Below are positions 1 to 5,789 of a stretch of DNA of 9,885 bases, one piece after another. This stretch comes from Candidatus Bathyarchaeota archaeon (GTDB lineage Archaea; Thermoproteota; Bathyarchaeia; Bathyarchaeales; DTEX01). The stretch is from the NCBI GenBank assembly GCA_026414245.1, contig JAOAJJ010000035.1, positions 1 to 9,885 of the forward strand, in the 5' to 3' direction. Under the pieces are notes generated by a model. That model was given only the letters and a program-made list of their open reading frames with translations, did not search any database and was not told the DNA's origin. A program made the translations under genes and the position numbers. The first letter of the stretch is position 1. Each line of letters opens with the position of its first letter.

Positions 1-253
1 GCAATATGGATGCGCCTAGCAGCGAGGCTGCTGCGGCGATGATGGGCATAGCCTCAAACATCTTCACCGAAGCCGTTGCTGGAACAATCCTCTCCTTACT
101 AAACAGCTTAATTAAATCATAGAAGGGCTGGATTATCGGCGGTCCAATCCTCTTCTGCATTCTAGCATGGAGCTTCCTGTCTACGCCATCAAATAGGAGG
201 CTTATTAAGAGGGCTGCTGGGAAAGAGGTTAGGAAGGCTACCGACGCATCCAT
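1..253 (-). CDS. Group 4 hydrogenase membrane subunit, NuoH/EchB-like (partial, N-terminal part)
   Basis: The 84 visible codons encode the start of the NuoH-like membrane subunit that anchors energy-converting hydrogenases and complex I. A first hydrophobic segment (about residues 4-21) is followed by the family's hallmark cytoplasmic loop, DGVDRKLHARMQKRIGPP (residues 22-39). The following stretch, IIQPFYDLIKLFSKE, is also typical, and a second hydrophobic segment begins near residue 69. In the family this loop lies by the proximal cluster and starts the ion-translocation path. The ATG at 253 is preferred: an in-frame TAG lies shortly upstream and GGTGAGAAGGAA precedes it. The gene overlaps the end of the large-subunit gene by 16 bases, so translation is probably coupled. 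The rest of the protein and any antiporter-like subunits lie beyond the window edge. The family call is confident; which hydrogenase subgroup it belongs to is not. Confidence 0.9.
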   Translation of the reverse strand, partial: MDASVAFLTSFPAALLISLLFDGVDRKLHARMQKRIGPPIIQPFYDLIKLFSKERIVPATASVKMFEAMPIIAAAASLLGASIL

Positions 254-1482
254 TTCCTTCTCACCATACGCCGCAACCTATCCACATCGATGCTTTTAGA
301 CTCCCCGCTTTCTTGATCGATAATTGTTAACCTGTTCGTGCATGATAGGCAAGGATCTATGGAGGCTACTATGGCCGGTATATCCGCTATTTCGCATCCC
401 ACTAGCATGGGTTTTAGGCTTAGCAGATTGGAGAATGTTGGGGTCCTCACCTTCAACCGCTTCAAACCACCCTTCCCATCGGTCTTAACGAAGTGTAGGA
501 GCTCACCTCTGGGAGCTTCAACCAGCAAGACTGATTCGCCCTCAGGGATCTTCCTCATAAGTCTAAAAACATTCTCCTCCGGACGTATGGGCCCGCTTGG
601 AAGCCTATCCAAAATCGCCCTAGCCACGTTTATCGACTCAAGGGCTTCGAGGATGCGGGTCTCGGTTCTAGCGTAAACGTCGCCGCCCCTCTCCACAATC
701 ACGGAGAATTCTCCTTCCAGATCATCGTAGGCGGCGTATGGGTGATCTTTCCGCACATCAATGTTCACACCGGAGCCCCTCGCCGTCGGCCCAACCACAC
801 ATAGCTTCACGGCTTCGCCGTAGCCTAGAACCCCTAAGCCGCAGATTCTCTTCTCAACGGTTCCATCTGTAAAGACATCGCGAATATATCTGATGGATTT
901 CTCTATCTCCCTCATTTGAGCGTTTACTTCTTCAGCCATCTCAGGTGTTAAATCCCATCTAACCCCACCTATGGTATTCATGGCGTGGTGGATGCGGTTA
1001 CCTGTAATCTTCTCGAATAAGTCGAGAACCCTCTCCCTAACATGCCACATGAACATGAAGAGTGTGTCGAACCCGATCTCGTAGGCCATAACGCCGAGCA
1101 GCAGTAGATGGCTGTGCAGCCTCTCCATCTCGAAGATTAGTGTTCTAAGATATAGTGCCCGATCCGGGGGTGTTATGCCGCTGATATCCTCTATCGCTTG
1201 GATGAAGCATGTAGTGTGGCTGTGGGAGCAGATTCCACATATACGCTCAATTAAATAAAGTGTCTGAACTATATTGCGGCTCTCGGCGAGAGATTCTATA
1301 CCCCTATGAACGTGACCCAAAACCATATCCACGTCGACAACCTCCTCCCCCCTGACAGCGACCCTTAATGAGACAGGCTCCTTAAGGGCCGGGTGGACTG
1401 GGCCGAAAGGTATGCGCAGCCTAGTATACTCCACTTCAACCTCCTTTTCCCTTTCCTTCTCCACACCACGTTCAACAACCAT
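238..1482 (-). CDS. Group 4 [NiFe] hydrogenase large (catalytic) subunit, NuoD/EchE-like
   Basis: This 414-residue protein carries the Ni-Fe active site of a membrane-bound hydrogenase. Both cysteine pairs are present: RICGICSHSH at residues 80-89 (C82, C85) and DPCLSCTNR at 376-384 (C378, C381). It is therefore a true hydrogenase and not a NuoD or Fpo subunit, which lack them. The N-terminal FGPVHPALKEP is the usual NuoD-family opening. The 30 residues after R384 resemble the C-terminal peptide removed by HycI-type proteases during nickel insertion; cleavage is inferred from the family. The first 20 residues are charged (EKEREKEVEVE), and there is no fused NuoC domain. The ATG at 1482 is supported by AGGTGA at 1489-1494, which overlaps the stop of the small-subunit gene. 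It is the middle gene of the operon and overlaps the NuoH-like gene by 16 bases. Confidence 0.95.
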   Translation of the reverse strand: MVVERGVEKEREKEVEVEYTRLRIPFGPVHPALKEPVSLRVAVRGEEVVDVDMVLGHVHRGIESLAESRNIVQTLYLIERICGICSHSHTTCFIQAIEDISGITPPDRALYLRTLIFEMERLHSHLLLLGVMAYEIGFDTLFMFMWHVRERVLDLFEKITGNRIHHAMNTIGGVRWDLTPEMAEEVNAQMREIEKSIRYIRDVFTDGTVEKRICGLGVLGYGEAVKLCVVGPTARGSGVNIDVRKDHPYAAYDDLEGEFSVIVERGGDVYARTETRILEALESINVARAILDRLPSGPIRPEENVFRLMRKIPEGESVLLVEAPRGELLHFVKTDGKGGLKRLKVRTPTFSNLLSLKPMLVGCEIADIPAIVASIDPCLSCTNRLTIIDQESGESKSIDVDRLRRMVRRKWMRR

Positions 1483-1488
1483 TATGCG

Positions 1489-1911
1489 TCACCTAAACTT
1501 CCTCATTACAGCTGTGACAATACCCTTAACTATTGCTTCAGGCCTGGGTGGGCAGCCTATGACATAGATATCTACTGGAATAATTCTGTCAACGGGCCCT
1601 TCAATCATCTCGCTGCCGAGAAATGGGCTTCCAGATGAAGCGCATGTGCCCACAACCACGACGACTTTAGGTTCAGGTATCTGCTCGTAGACCCTAATTA
1701 GGCGGGGCAGCATCTGGCGCGTGACAGGGCCCGTGATCAATAGGACGTCTGCATGGCGTGGAGAGCCGACGGGCAGGCAGCCGAATCGCTCGAGATCATA
1801 GCGTGGAGTGAAGGCTGCAACTATCTCGATATCGCAGCCGTTGCATGAACCAGTGTTGAGATGAAATAACCAGGGAGACTTTACACGGCTATCTGAGATA
1901 ACCCTAAACAT
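1489..1911 (-). CDS. Group 4 [NiFe] hydrogenase small subunit, NuoB/EchC-like
   Basis: This is the electron-transfer small subunit holding one [4Fe-4S] cluster next to the Ni-Fe site. Numbered from the ATG at 1911 (140 residues), the four ligands are C23 and C26 in GSCNGCDIE, C90 in GTCASSG and C120 in GCPPRPEA, which is the standard NuoB/EchC set. The short length and lack of extra cluster domains fit group 4. The frame stays open to a TTG at 1962, which would add 17 residues with a poor family fit. The ATG at 1911 has AGGTT six bases upstream and leads directly into the conserved core, so I prefer it. An AT-rich box near 1937-1944 would put a transcript start almost at this ATG. It is the first gene of the visible operon; the large-subunit ATG begins six bases after its TGA. 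No NuoC-like gene intervenes. Confidence 0.92.
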   Translation of the reverse strand: MFRVISDSRVKSPWLFHLNTGSCNGCDIEIVAAFTPRYDLERFGCLPVGSPRHADVLLITGPVTRQMLPRLIRVYEQIPEPKVVVVVGTCASSGSPFLGSEMIEGPVDRIIPVDIYVIGCPPRPEAIVKGIVTAVMRKFR

Positions 1912-2094
1912 ATAGAACCTAAAAGCAAAGCTTAAACATATAATTTTCCCCTTCTCTTCCAATGGTGTTCATTCCCTTCGACGGAGTCAGCGGTGAAAGG
2001 CGCTTGAATAAACCGGAATATTTTTAAGCGAATATTTTTTTCCAGCAGTTAATTTTATCTGGCTTAACGCCTCCCTATTTATAGAGGATTAAAG
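1912..2094. promoter_or_regulatory. Divergent promoter region between the hydrogenase operon and the zinc-ribbon gene
   Basis: No gene is seen here. On the minus strand, possible TATA elements for the hydrogenase operon are ATTATATG near 1937-1944 (which would give an almost leaderless ATG at 1911) and CTTAAAAATATT near 2018-2029. On the plus strand, AATTTTATC near 2051-2059 is placed so that a transcript would begin just before the GAGG at 2084-2087 of the zinc-ribbon gene. The 9-base word AATATTTTT occurs twice, at 2017-2025 and 2031-2039. All assignments are by eye. Confidence 0.4.
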
Positions 2095-2280
2095 TTGGAT
2101 CCGTTAGATCCATGGCACTACCGCTTCTTCCGCAGGCACATTAAAGTAGTTGCTAAGTGCCCCTACTGTAGACGCGAGTTAACGGAGGCAGACATGGAGG
2201 ATGGAAGATGCCCGTCATGTAAGGAGCCATTAAAAGATAAAAGGAGGTTGAACAAATCTATTCGTAGCGAAAAGAGTTGA
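2095..2280 (+). CDS. Small zinc-ribbon protein, function unknown
   Basis: The 61-residue product has one clear feature: two CPxC knuckles, CPYC (C22, C25) and CPSC (C39, C42), spaced 13 residues apart, as in a rubredoxin-like zinc ribbon. The N-terminus is aromatic and basic (DPWHYRFFRRH), and the C-terminus is a lysine/arginine-rich tail (about residues 45-60) that could bind nucleic acid or ribosomes. That binding role is only a guess. The start is a TTG at 2095 with GAGG seven bases upstream; the only nearby ATG is out of frame. Its TGA at 2278-2280 overlaps the ribosome binding site of the following membrane-protein gene, so the two are probably co-translated. The coding call rests on the motif, the ribosome binding site and the tight coupling. 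Confidence 0.75.
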   Translation: MDPLDPWHYRFFRRHIKVVAKCPYCRRELTEADMEDGRCPSCKEPLKDKRRLNKSIRSEKS

Positions 2281-2291
2281 GGTGGGTTAGA

Positions 2292-2492
2292 ATGATGCTA
2301 CGTCTACTCATAGAGTTTCTCATGGCGCTTTTATTAATCATCATAGCGTTGCTGTTAGCTCCAATATTGGCTGCGGGAGCCATAATATGGTTTAGCTTGC
2401 TAGCGCTCTCATCTAAGAAGACCGCTGCATTAATGCTCATGGCCACGGGATTAATCTTAGTTGTAGTAGGCGTAGTCATGCTATTAAAATGA
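2292..2492 (+). CDS. Small two-helix membrane protein, function unknown
   Basis: This 66-residue product is almost entirely hydrophobic. One membrane segment spans about residues 6-40 (long, possibly kinked at APILAAG), a short polar turn SSKK lies near 41-44, and a second segment rich in V, L and I covers about 46-65 and ends in a lone lysine. I recognise no family. The start is taken as the ATG at 2292 because GAGGTG at 2279-2284 sits seven bases upstream. A TTG at 2277 would add five residues and overlap the stop of the zinc-ribbon gene. The Shine-Dalgarno sequence spans the end of that upstream gene, which indicates one transcript and coupled translation. A job together with the zinc-ribbon partner, such as recruiting it to the membrane, is inference. 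Confidence 0.7.
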   Translation: MMLRLLIEFLMALLLIIIALLLAPILAAGAIIWFSLLALSSKKTAALMLMATGLILVVVGVVMLLK

Positions 2493-2712
2493 GGCAAACA
2501 ATCTATTTGATAAGAGTTTTCGGGTAAAGAGGGGCGAAGATTAAGGCTAAAGCTCGAAACATTATGAATGTAAAACAGAGGCGAGGCAGCAATAAATAAG
2601 GAGCGCAAACCAATTAAAGAGCATTGATAAAGTCGATGGAAGAGGTTATTCAAATATCCTTTACACCTTTACTTCCATCCGTAAACAGTTAGCGGGCAGA
2701 TTACTGCAGTTT
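2493..2712. other. Intergenic region without a recognised gene
   Basis: This stretch separates the small membrane-protein gene from the convergent minus-strand hairpin protein. Open frames in it are tiny or have composition unlike the neighbours, and I see no strong hairpin, RNA gene or repeat. A T-rich stretch near 2513-2521 could serve as a terminator for the zinc-ribbon pair, but it is weak. Confidence 0.4.
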
Positions 2713-3051
2713 TCATATCTCCACATTAATTTTCCTCAGATCATTAGTTATTCTTCTAATCTCTCTAAACACGTCTGTTATCGTCGGCCCCCTCCTACTT
2801 TCAATCAATACGCCGGCAGCGATCAGCATTGACCCAGTAATCTCCGAGATTACCGGTTCCGGGAAGATTATACACGCCATCCCAGCGGTAATGAGCTTCG
2901 AACCTAAACCGCCACTTTTGGGGCAGCCAGCTAGGCGTTTAATAGGCTTGACAGCTTGCACAGTACCGCTCACGGCTTCAGCTACCTCACTAAAGGTTTT
3001 ACTAATAGACTTAAAGTTCTTCGATAGCTCGGCGGCTTCATCAACGTTCAT
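2713..3051 (-). CDS. Small membrane-hairpin protein with a FPEP motif, function unknown
   Basis: This 112-residue protein has three parts. The first, residues 1-40, is an amphipathic, probably helical N-terminus (AAELSKNFKSISKTFSEVAEA). The second, about 47-84, is a pair of hydrophobic helices separated by the turn FPEPVISE (residues 63-70). The third is a charged C-terminal helix (about 92-108, TDVFREIRRITNDLRKI). Short hydrophobic hairpins with a proline-rich FPEP-like turn occur in uncharacterised archaeal proteins; I know no function for them. The ATG at 3051 is chosen over one at 3090 because it has GGTGA six bases upstream, while the earlier ATG has no site. The gene is divergent from cdvB across about 190 bases. 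Amphipathic helices beside an ESCRT-III gene suggest a membrane-remodelling link, but that is only positional inference. Confidence 0.75.
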   Translation of the reverse strand: MNVDEAAELSKNFKSISKTFSEVAEAVSGTVQAVKPIKRLAGCPKSGGLGSKLITAGMACIIFPEPVISEITGSMLIAAGVLIESRRGPTITDVFREIRRITNDLRKINVEI

Positions 3052-3245
3052 GGGTCTCTCACCAAAAGCATAAAGTATGAGGGGAAGCATTTAACCATAA
3101 TTAACATGAGGCAATATATGTGCGAGTTAAGTTTTAAGCGGGATGCCGCCCTCCCCTCAAACAGCATATTAAACCAATAAATCTTCACGTAGTATGATGG
3201 CTTAAATACTTTTATACATTAACCTTTCAGCGAGGTTAGAAGGCT
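3052..3245. promoter_or_regulatory. Divergent promoter region for the hairpin protein and cdvB
   Basis: On the plus strand, TTAAATA (3202-3208) and TTTTATA (3210-3216) are good archaeal TATA elements. They would start transcription around 3230-3240, just at the GAGGT ribosome binding site (3232-3236), so the cdvB leader is very short. On the minus strand, a GTTAAAT-like box near 3089-3096 could start a transcript about 15 bases before the ATG at 3051. Distances are counted by eye. Confidence 0.45.
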
Positions 3246-3875
3246 ATGTCTAAGTTTGACAGAGAGTGGTCTGAATATAAAACCGGTATAACAGCTGCAC
3301 TTAAACCCGGCCCTCCGCTTAAACATAAGATTGAGTTGGCTACTAAGCGCATCGAAGCCCAAATCCAGTATCTGAACGGGGCCATAAGTCTCCTAACGCA
3401 GAGGGATAAGTCTCTCTTCCAGAAGGTTGTTGACGCTTACTCTAAACATGACTTGAGGAGGGCAAACGTTTACGCTAATGAGCTAGCTGAGATAAGGAAG
3501 ATGGCCAACTTTATGATGAATGCGGAGCTGGCTCTTGAAAGAGTAGCCCTAAGGCTTAAAACAGTAACTGAGATTGGAAATGTAGCTGCGGTTCTAGCGC
3601 CTGTCGGAAGGATTCTACAAAGTGTACGCACAAGCATTGCCGGAGTATTTCCAAGCGCTGAACGTGAGCTGAGTGAGATAACAACGCTGCTAGATGAGAT
3701 AATGATTGAAGCCAGCCAGGTAACGGGTATGACGCCAGACTTTGAGGCTGCCAGTGAAGAAGCCCAAAAGATCCTCAGCGAAGCAGCTATAGTTGCTGAA
3801 GCAAGGATGAAGGAGAAGTTCCCGGAGCTGCCGGCATTAAAAGCACCAGCGGAGGAAGCTGCTCAACCCAAGTAG
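3246..3875 (+). CDS. cdvB: ESCRT-III/Snf7-family cell-division protein, CdvB-like
   Basis: The 209-residue protein is an archaeal ESCRT-III subunit. These proteins polymerise at mid-cell and constrict the membrane in division or vesicle release. The Snf7-type helical core spans about residues 22-155. It starts with a basic first helix, and the helix-2/3 region (QRDKSLFQKVVDAY, then ANVYANELAEIRKM) is characteristic. The conserved archaeal stretch LALERVALRLKTVTEIGNV is followed by LAPVGRILQSVRTSIAG. The tail is alanine/glutamate-rich with a proline-bearing segment, KFPELPALKAP (about 191-201), reminiscent of the MIM2 motifs that bind the MIT domain of the Vps4-like ATPase CdvC. There is no C-terminal winged helix, so it resembles the CdvB1/B2 paralogues more than the CdvA-binding CdvB. 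The start has GAGGT nine bases upstream. cdvA and cdvC are not in the window, so it sits outside a cdvABC cluster here. Confidence 0.88.
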   Translation: MSKFDREWSEYKTGITAALKPGPPLKHKIELATKRIEAQIQYLNGAISLLTQRDKSLFQKVVDAYSKHDLRRANVYANELAEIRKMANFMMNAELALERVALRLKTVTEIGNVAAVLAPVGRILQSVRTSIAGVFPSAERELSEITTLLDEIMIEASQVTGMTPDFEAASEEAQKILSEAAIVAEARMKEKFPELPALKAPAEEAAQPK

Positions 3876-3911
3876 ATGCATAAAACCAAATCTTCCATCC
3901 AATAGAATCTA

Positions 3912-3930
3912 ACATTTTTTTATTTTTTAG
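3912..3930 (+). terminator. T-rich transcription terminator after cdvB
   Basis: About 37 bases after the cdvB stop there is an almost pure T tract on the coding strand (T-run 3915-3928, broken once by A). Archaeal RNA polymerase terminates at such tracts without needing a hairpin. The next gene downstream has its own upstream AT-rich boxes. Confidence 0.6.
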
Positions 3931-3939
3931 GGAATATTA

Positions 3940-4059
3940 TTATGAACATGAGATGATGGGAAAATTTTATAGTTTCCCCCGCGACTGTCATAGCCTATAA
4001 GCTCAACCAACTTACATGACGATAAGAATTAAACACATATCTTTAAAGGGCTGATATAT
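3940..4059 (+). promoter_or_regulatory. Upstream/leader region of the glucan phosphorylase gene with two small inverted repeats
   Basis: Candidate TATA boxes are ATTTTATA (3964-3971), ATTAAACA near 4028-4035 and CTTTAAAG near 4041-4048. The first lies inside an inverted repeat, GGGAAA (3958-3963) and TTTCCC (3973-3978). A second, imperfect repeat pairs GTCAT (3987-3991) with ATGAC (4016-4020), and TAAG (3998-4001) with CTTA (4011-4014). These could be an operator or leader fold; the evidence is only visual. Confidence 0.3.
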
Positions 4060-5742
4060 GTGGCTAAATATGGAGAAGAGTTAATGAAACAGGGAATTGC
4101 ATACTTCTCAATGGAGATCGCGCTGTCAAATAAAATGCATACCTACAGCGGTGGATTAGGGGTTCTAGCTAGCGACGTGGTAAAGTCTAGTGCGGATCTA
4201 AATATTCCGCTGGTGGCAGTTACCCTGATTAGTAGGAAAGGTTACTTTAGGCAGGAGTTGACGCGGGATGGGAGACAGATTGAGCATCCTGACCCATGGA
4301 ATCCTCAAGATTTTCTCCAAAATTTGCCTGTAGAGGTTAGCGTCCAGATCGAGGGGAGAGATGTTCGAGTTAAAGCTTGGGTCTACAATGTTAAGGGTGC
4401 TGGAGAAAACATTGTTCCAGTATACTTTCTGGATACTGATGTTGAGGGAAATTCTCGTGAGGATAGGGAGATCACATCGCATCTTTATGGAGGCGATGAG
4501 AGATACCGCCTTAAGCAGGAGATAGTTTTAGGCATTGGCGGAGTGAGGATACTGGAGAGTCTAGGCATTAAGATACGTAAGTATCACATGAATGAAGGCC
4601 ACTCAAGTCTCCTAACCCTAGAGCTACTACGCAGATATAACATGGATGCTGATAGGGTTAGGAGCATGTGTATATTCACGACGCATACTCCGGTTGAGGC
4701 TGCACATGACAAGTTCCCATACGACCTTGTCCGCGAGGTTCTAGGCGAAATAGTACCATTTGACTTATTGAGGAGGCTTGGCGGTGAGGACATGCTTAAC
4801 ATGACGCTTCTAGCCCTGAATTTAAGCGACTACATTAACGGCGTATCTAAGAGGCATAGGGTTGTTTCTAGAGAGATGTTCCCGAGCTACGAGATCCACG
4901 CCATAACCAACGGCGTCCACCCTTACACTTGGACATGTGAGAGCTTTAGGAGACTATATGATAAGTATCTGCCCGGATGGGCTCATGAGCCGGAGCTGCT
5001 CTCTAGGGTGGACATAATCCCCAGCAGCGAGATATGGCGGGCTCACATGGAGGCTAAGAGAAGGCTCATAGACTACATTAACAGCGTAACTGACGTTAAA
5101 ATGGATTATGAGACGCTAACCATCGGTTTTGCTAGAAGAGCTACTGCCTACAAGAGGCATACCCTAATATTCTCAGACATAGATAGGTTAAGGAGAGTGA
5201 ACAAGAAGGGAAGAATTCAGCTTATTTTCGCCGGGAAAGCCCATCCGAGAGATGAGCCCGGGAAGAAGATGATTGAGGAAATATTTAGATATAAAAGCAT
5301 CCTTAAGGGCGAGATTGAGATCACATATCTAGAAAACTATGATGTGGAGATAGCCGCTAAGCTCGTTTCAGGGGTCGATGTTTGGCTGAATACACCGCTC
5401 CCACCTCTGGAGGCTTCTGGCACAAGCGGTATGAAGGCGGCCTATAACGGCGTGATAAACTTCAGCGTTTTAGACGGCTGGTGGATTGAAGGTTGGATAG
5501 AGGGTATCACCGGATGGGCTATTGGCCCAACACCAGAGGAGCGAAGGCTTATGCCTATAGAGGAGCAGCTGGCTATGGAGCTAAACGATCTATATGGGAA
5601 GCTAGAGCACGTTATAGCTCCAATGTACTATGGGCGGAGAGACGAGTGGATAAGGCTTATGGAGAACTCCATAGGGAAACTTGCATCCTATTTTAACAGT
5701 CACAGAATGATGCATAGATATGTAACCGAAGCGTACCTGTAA
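4060..5742 (+). CDS. glgP: Alpha-glucan (glycogen/maltodextrin) phosphorylase, short archaeal type, GT35
   Basis: The enzyme cleaves alpha-1,4-glucan with phosphate to release glucose-1-phosphate, so it mobilises stored or imported glucan in the cytoplasm. At 560 residues it belongs to the compact archaeal/bacterial phosphorylase type and not to the ~800-residue classical enzymes. Visible landmarks in order are the N-terminal glycine loop YSGGLGVL, YHMNEGHSS (175-183), TTHTP (207-211) and the phosphate/PLP region ARRATAYKR (358-366). EASGTSGMKAA follows, with the PLP-binding lysine at K459, and the family sequence LDGWWIEG comes soon after. The GTG at 4060 gives the full open frame. An ATG at 4084, eight bases after GGAG, is a serious alternative that costs eight residues and no conserved sequence. 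It ends 45 bases before the convergent P-loop gene. No signal peptide is seen. Confidence 0.93.
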   Translation: MAKYGEELMKQGIAYFSMEIALSNKMHTYSGGLGVLASDVVKSSADLNIPLVAVTLISRKGYFRQELTRDGRQIEHPDPWNPQDFLQNLPVEVSVQIEGRDVRVKAWVYNVKGAGENIVPVYFLDTDVEGNSREDREITSHLYGGDERYRLKQEIVLGIGGVRILESLGIKIRKYHMNEGHSSLLTLELLRRYNMDADRVRSMCIFTTHTPVEAAHDKFPYDLVREVLGEIVPFDLLRRLGGEDMLNMTLLALNLSDYINGVSKRHRVVSREMFPSYEIHAITNGVHPYTWTCESFRRLYDKYLPGWAHEPELLSRVDIIPSSEIWRAHMEAKRRLIDYINSVTDVKMDYETLTIGFARRATAYKRHTLIFSDIDRLRRVNKKGRIQLIFAGKAHPRDEPGKKMIEEIFRYKSILKGEIEITYLENYDVEIAAKLVSGVDVWLNTPLPPLEASGTSGMKAAYNGVINFSVLDGWWIEGWIEGITGWAIGPTPEERRLMPIEEQLAMELNDLYGKLEHVIAPMYYGRRDEWIRLMENSIGKLASYFNSHRMMHRYVTEAYL

Positions 5743-5765
5743 GCTGTTTCCTGAAAGCTTATTTC

Positions 5766-5789
5766 AACATTAAAACGCCGTTAAATGTT
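5766..5789. repeat. Imperfect palindrome between convergent genes
   Basis: AACATT (5766-5771) and AATGTT (5784-5789) form the arms, with an inner AAC-GCC-GTT that can also pair (5774-5782), making a near-palindrome of 24 bases. It lies at the meeting point of the phosphorylase gene and the minus-strand P-loop gene and touches the latter's stop codon. It may help end transcription from both sides or stabilise 3' ends. Confidence 0.4.

Noticed and set aside
338..676. Plus-strand ORF of 112 codons opposite the hydrogenase large subunit
   Set aside because: It lies wholly antisense to a gene with intact Ni-binding motifs and has serine/leucine-rich shadow composition.
2258..2653. Minus-strand ORF of 131 codons
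   Set aside because: It covers the small membrane-protein gene in antisense. The plus-strand genes have proper ribosome binding sites and a zinc-ribbon motif next door.
3945..3990. Possible C/D box small RNA (ATGATGG near 3953-3959)
   Set aside because: No convincing box D, C' or D' elements at suitable spacing were found, so there is no support for an RNA gene.
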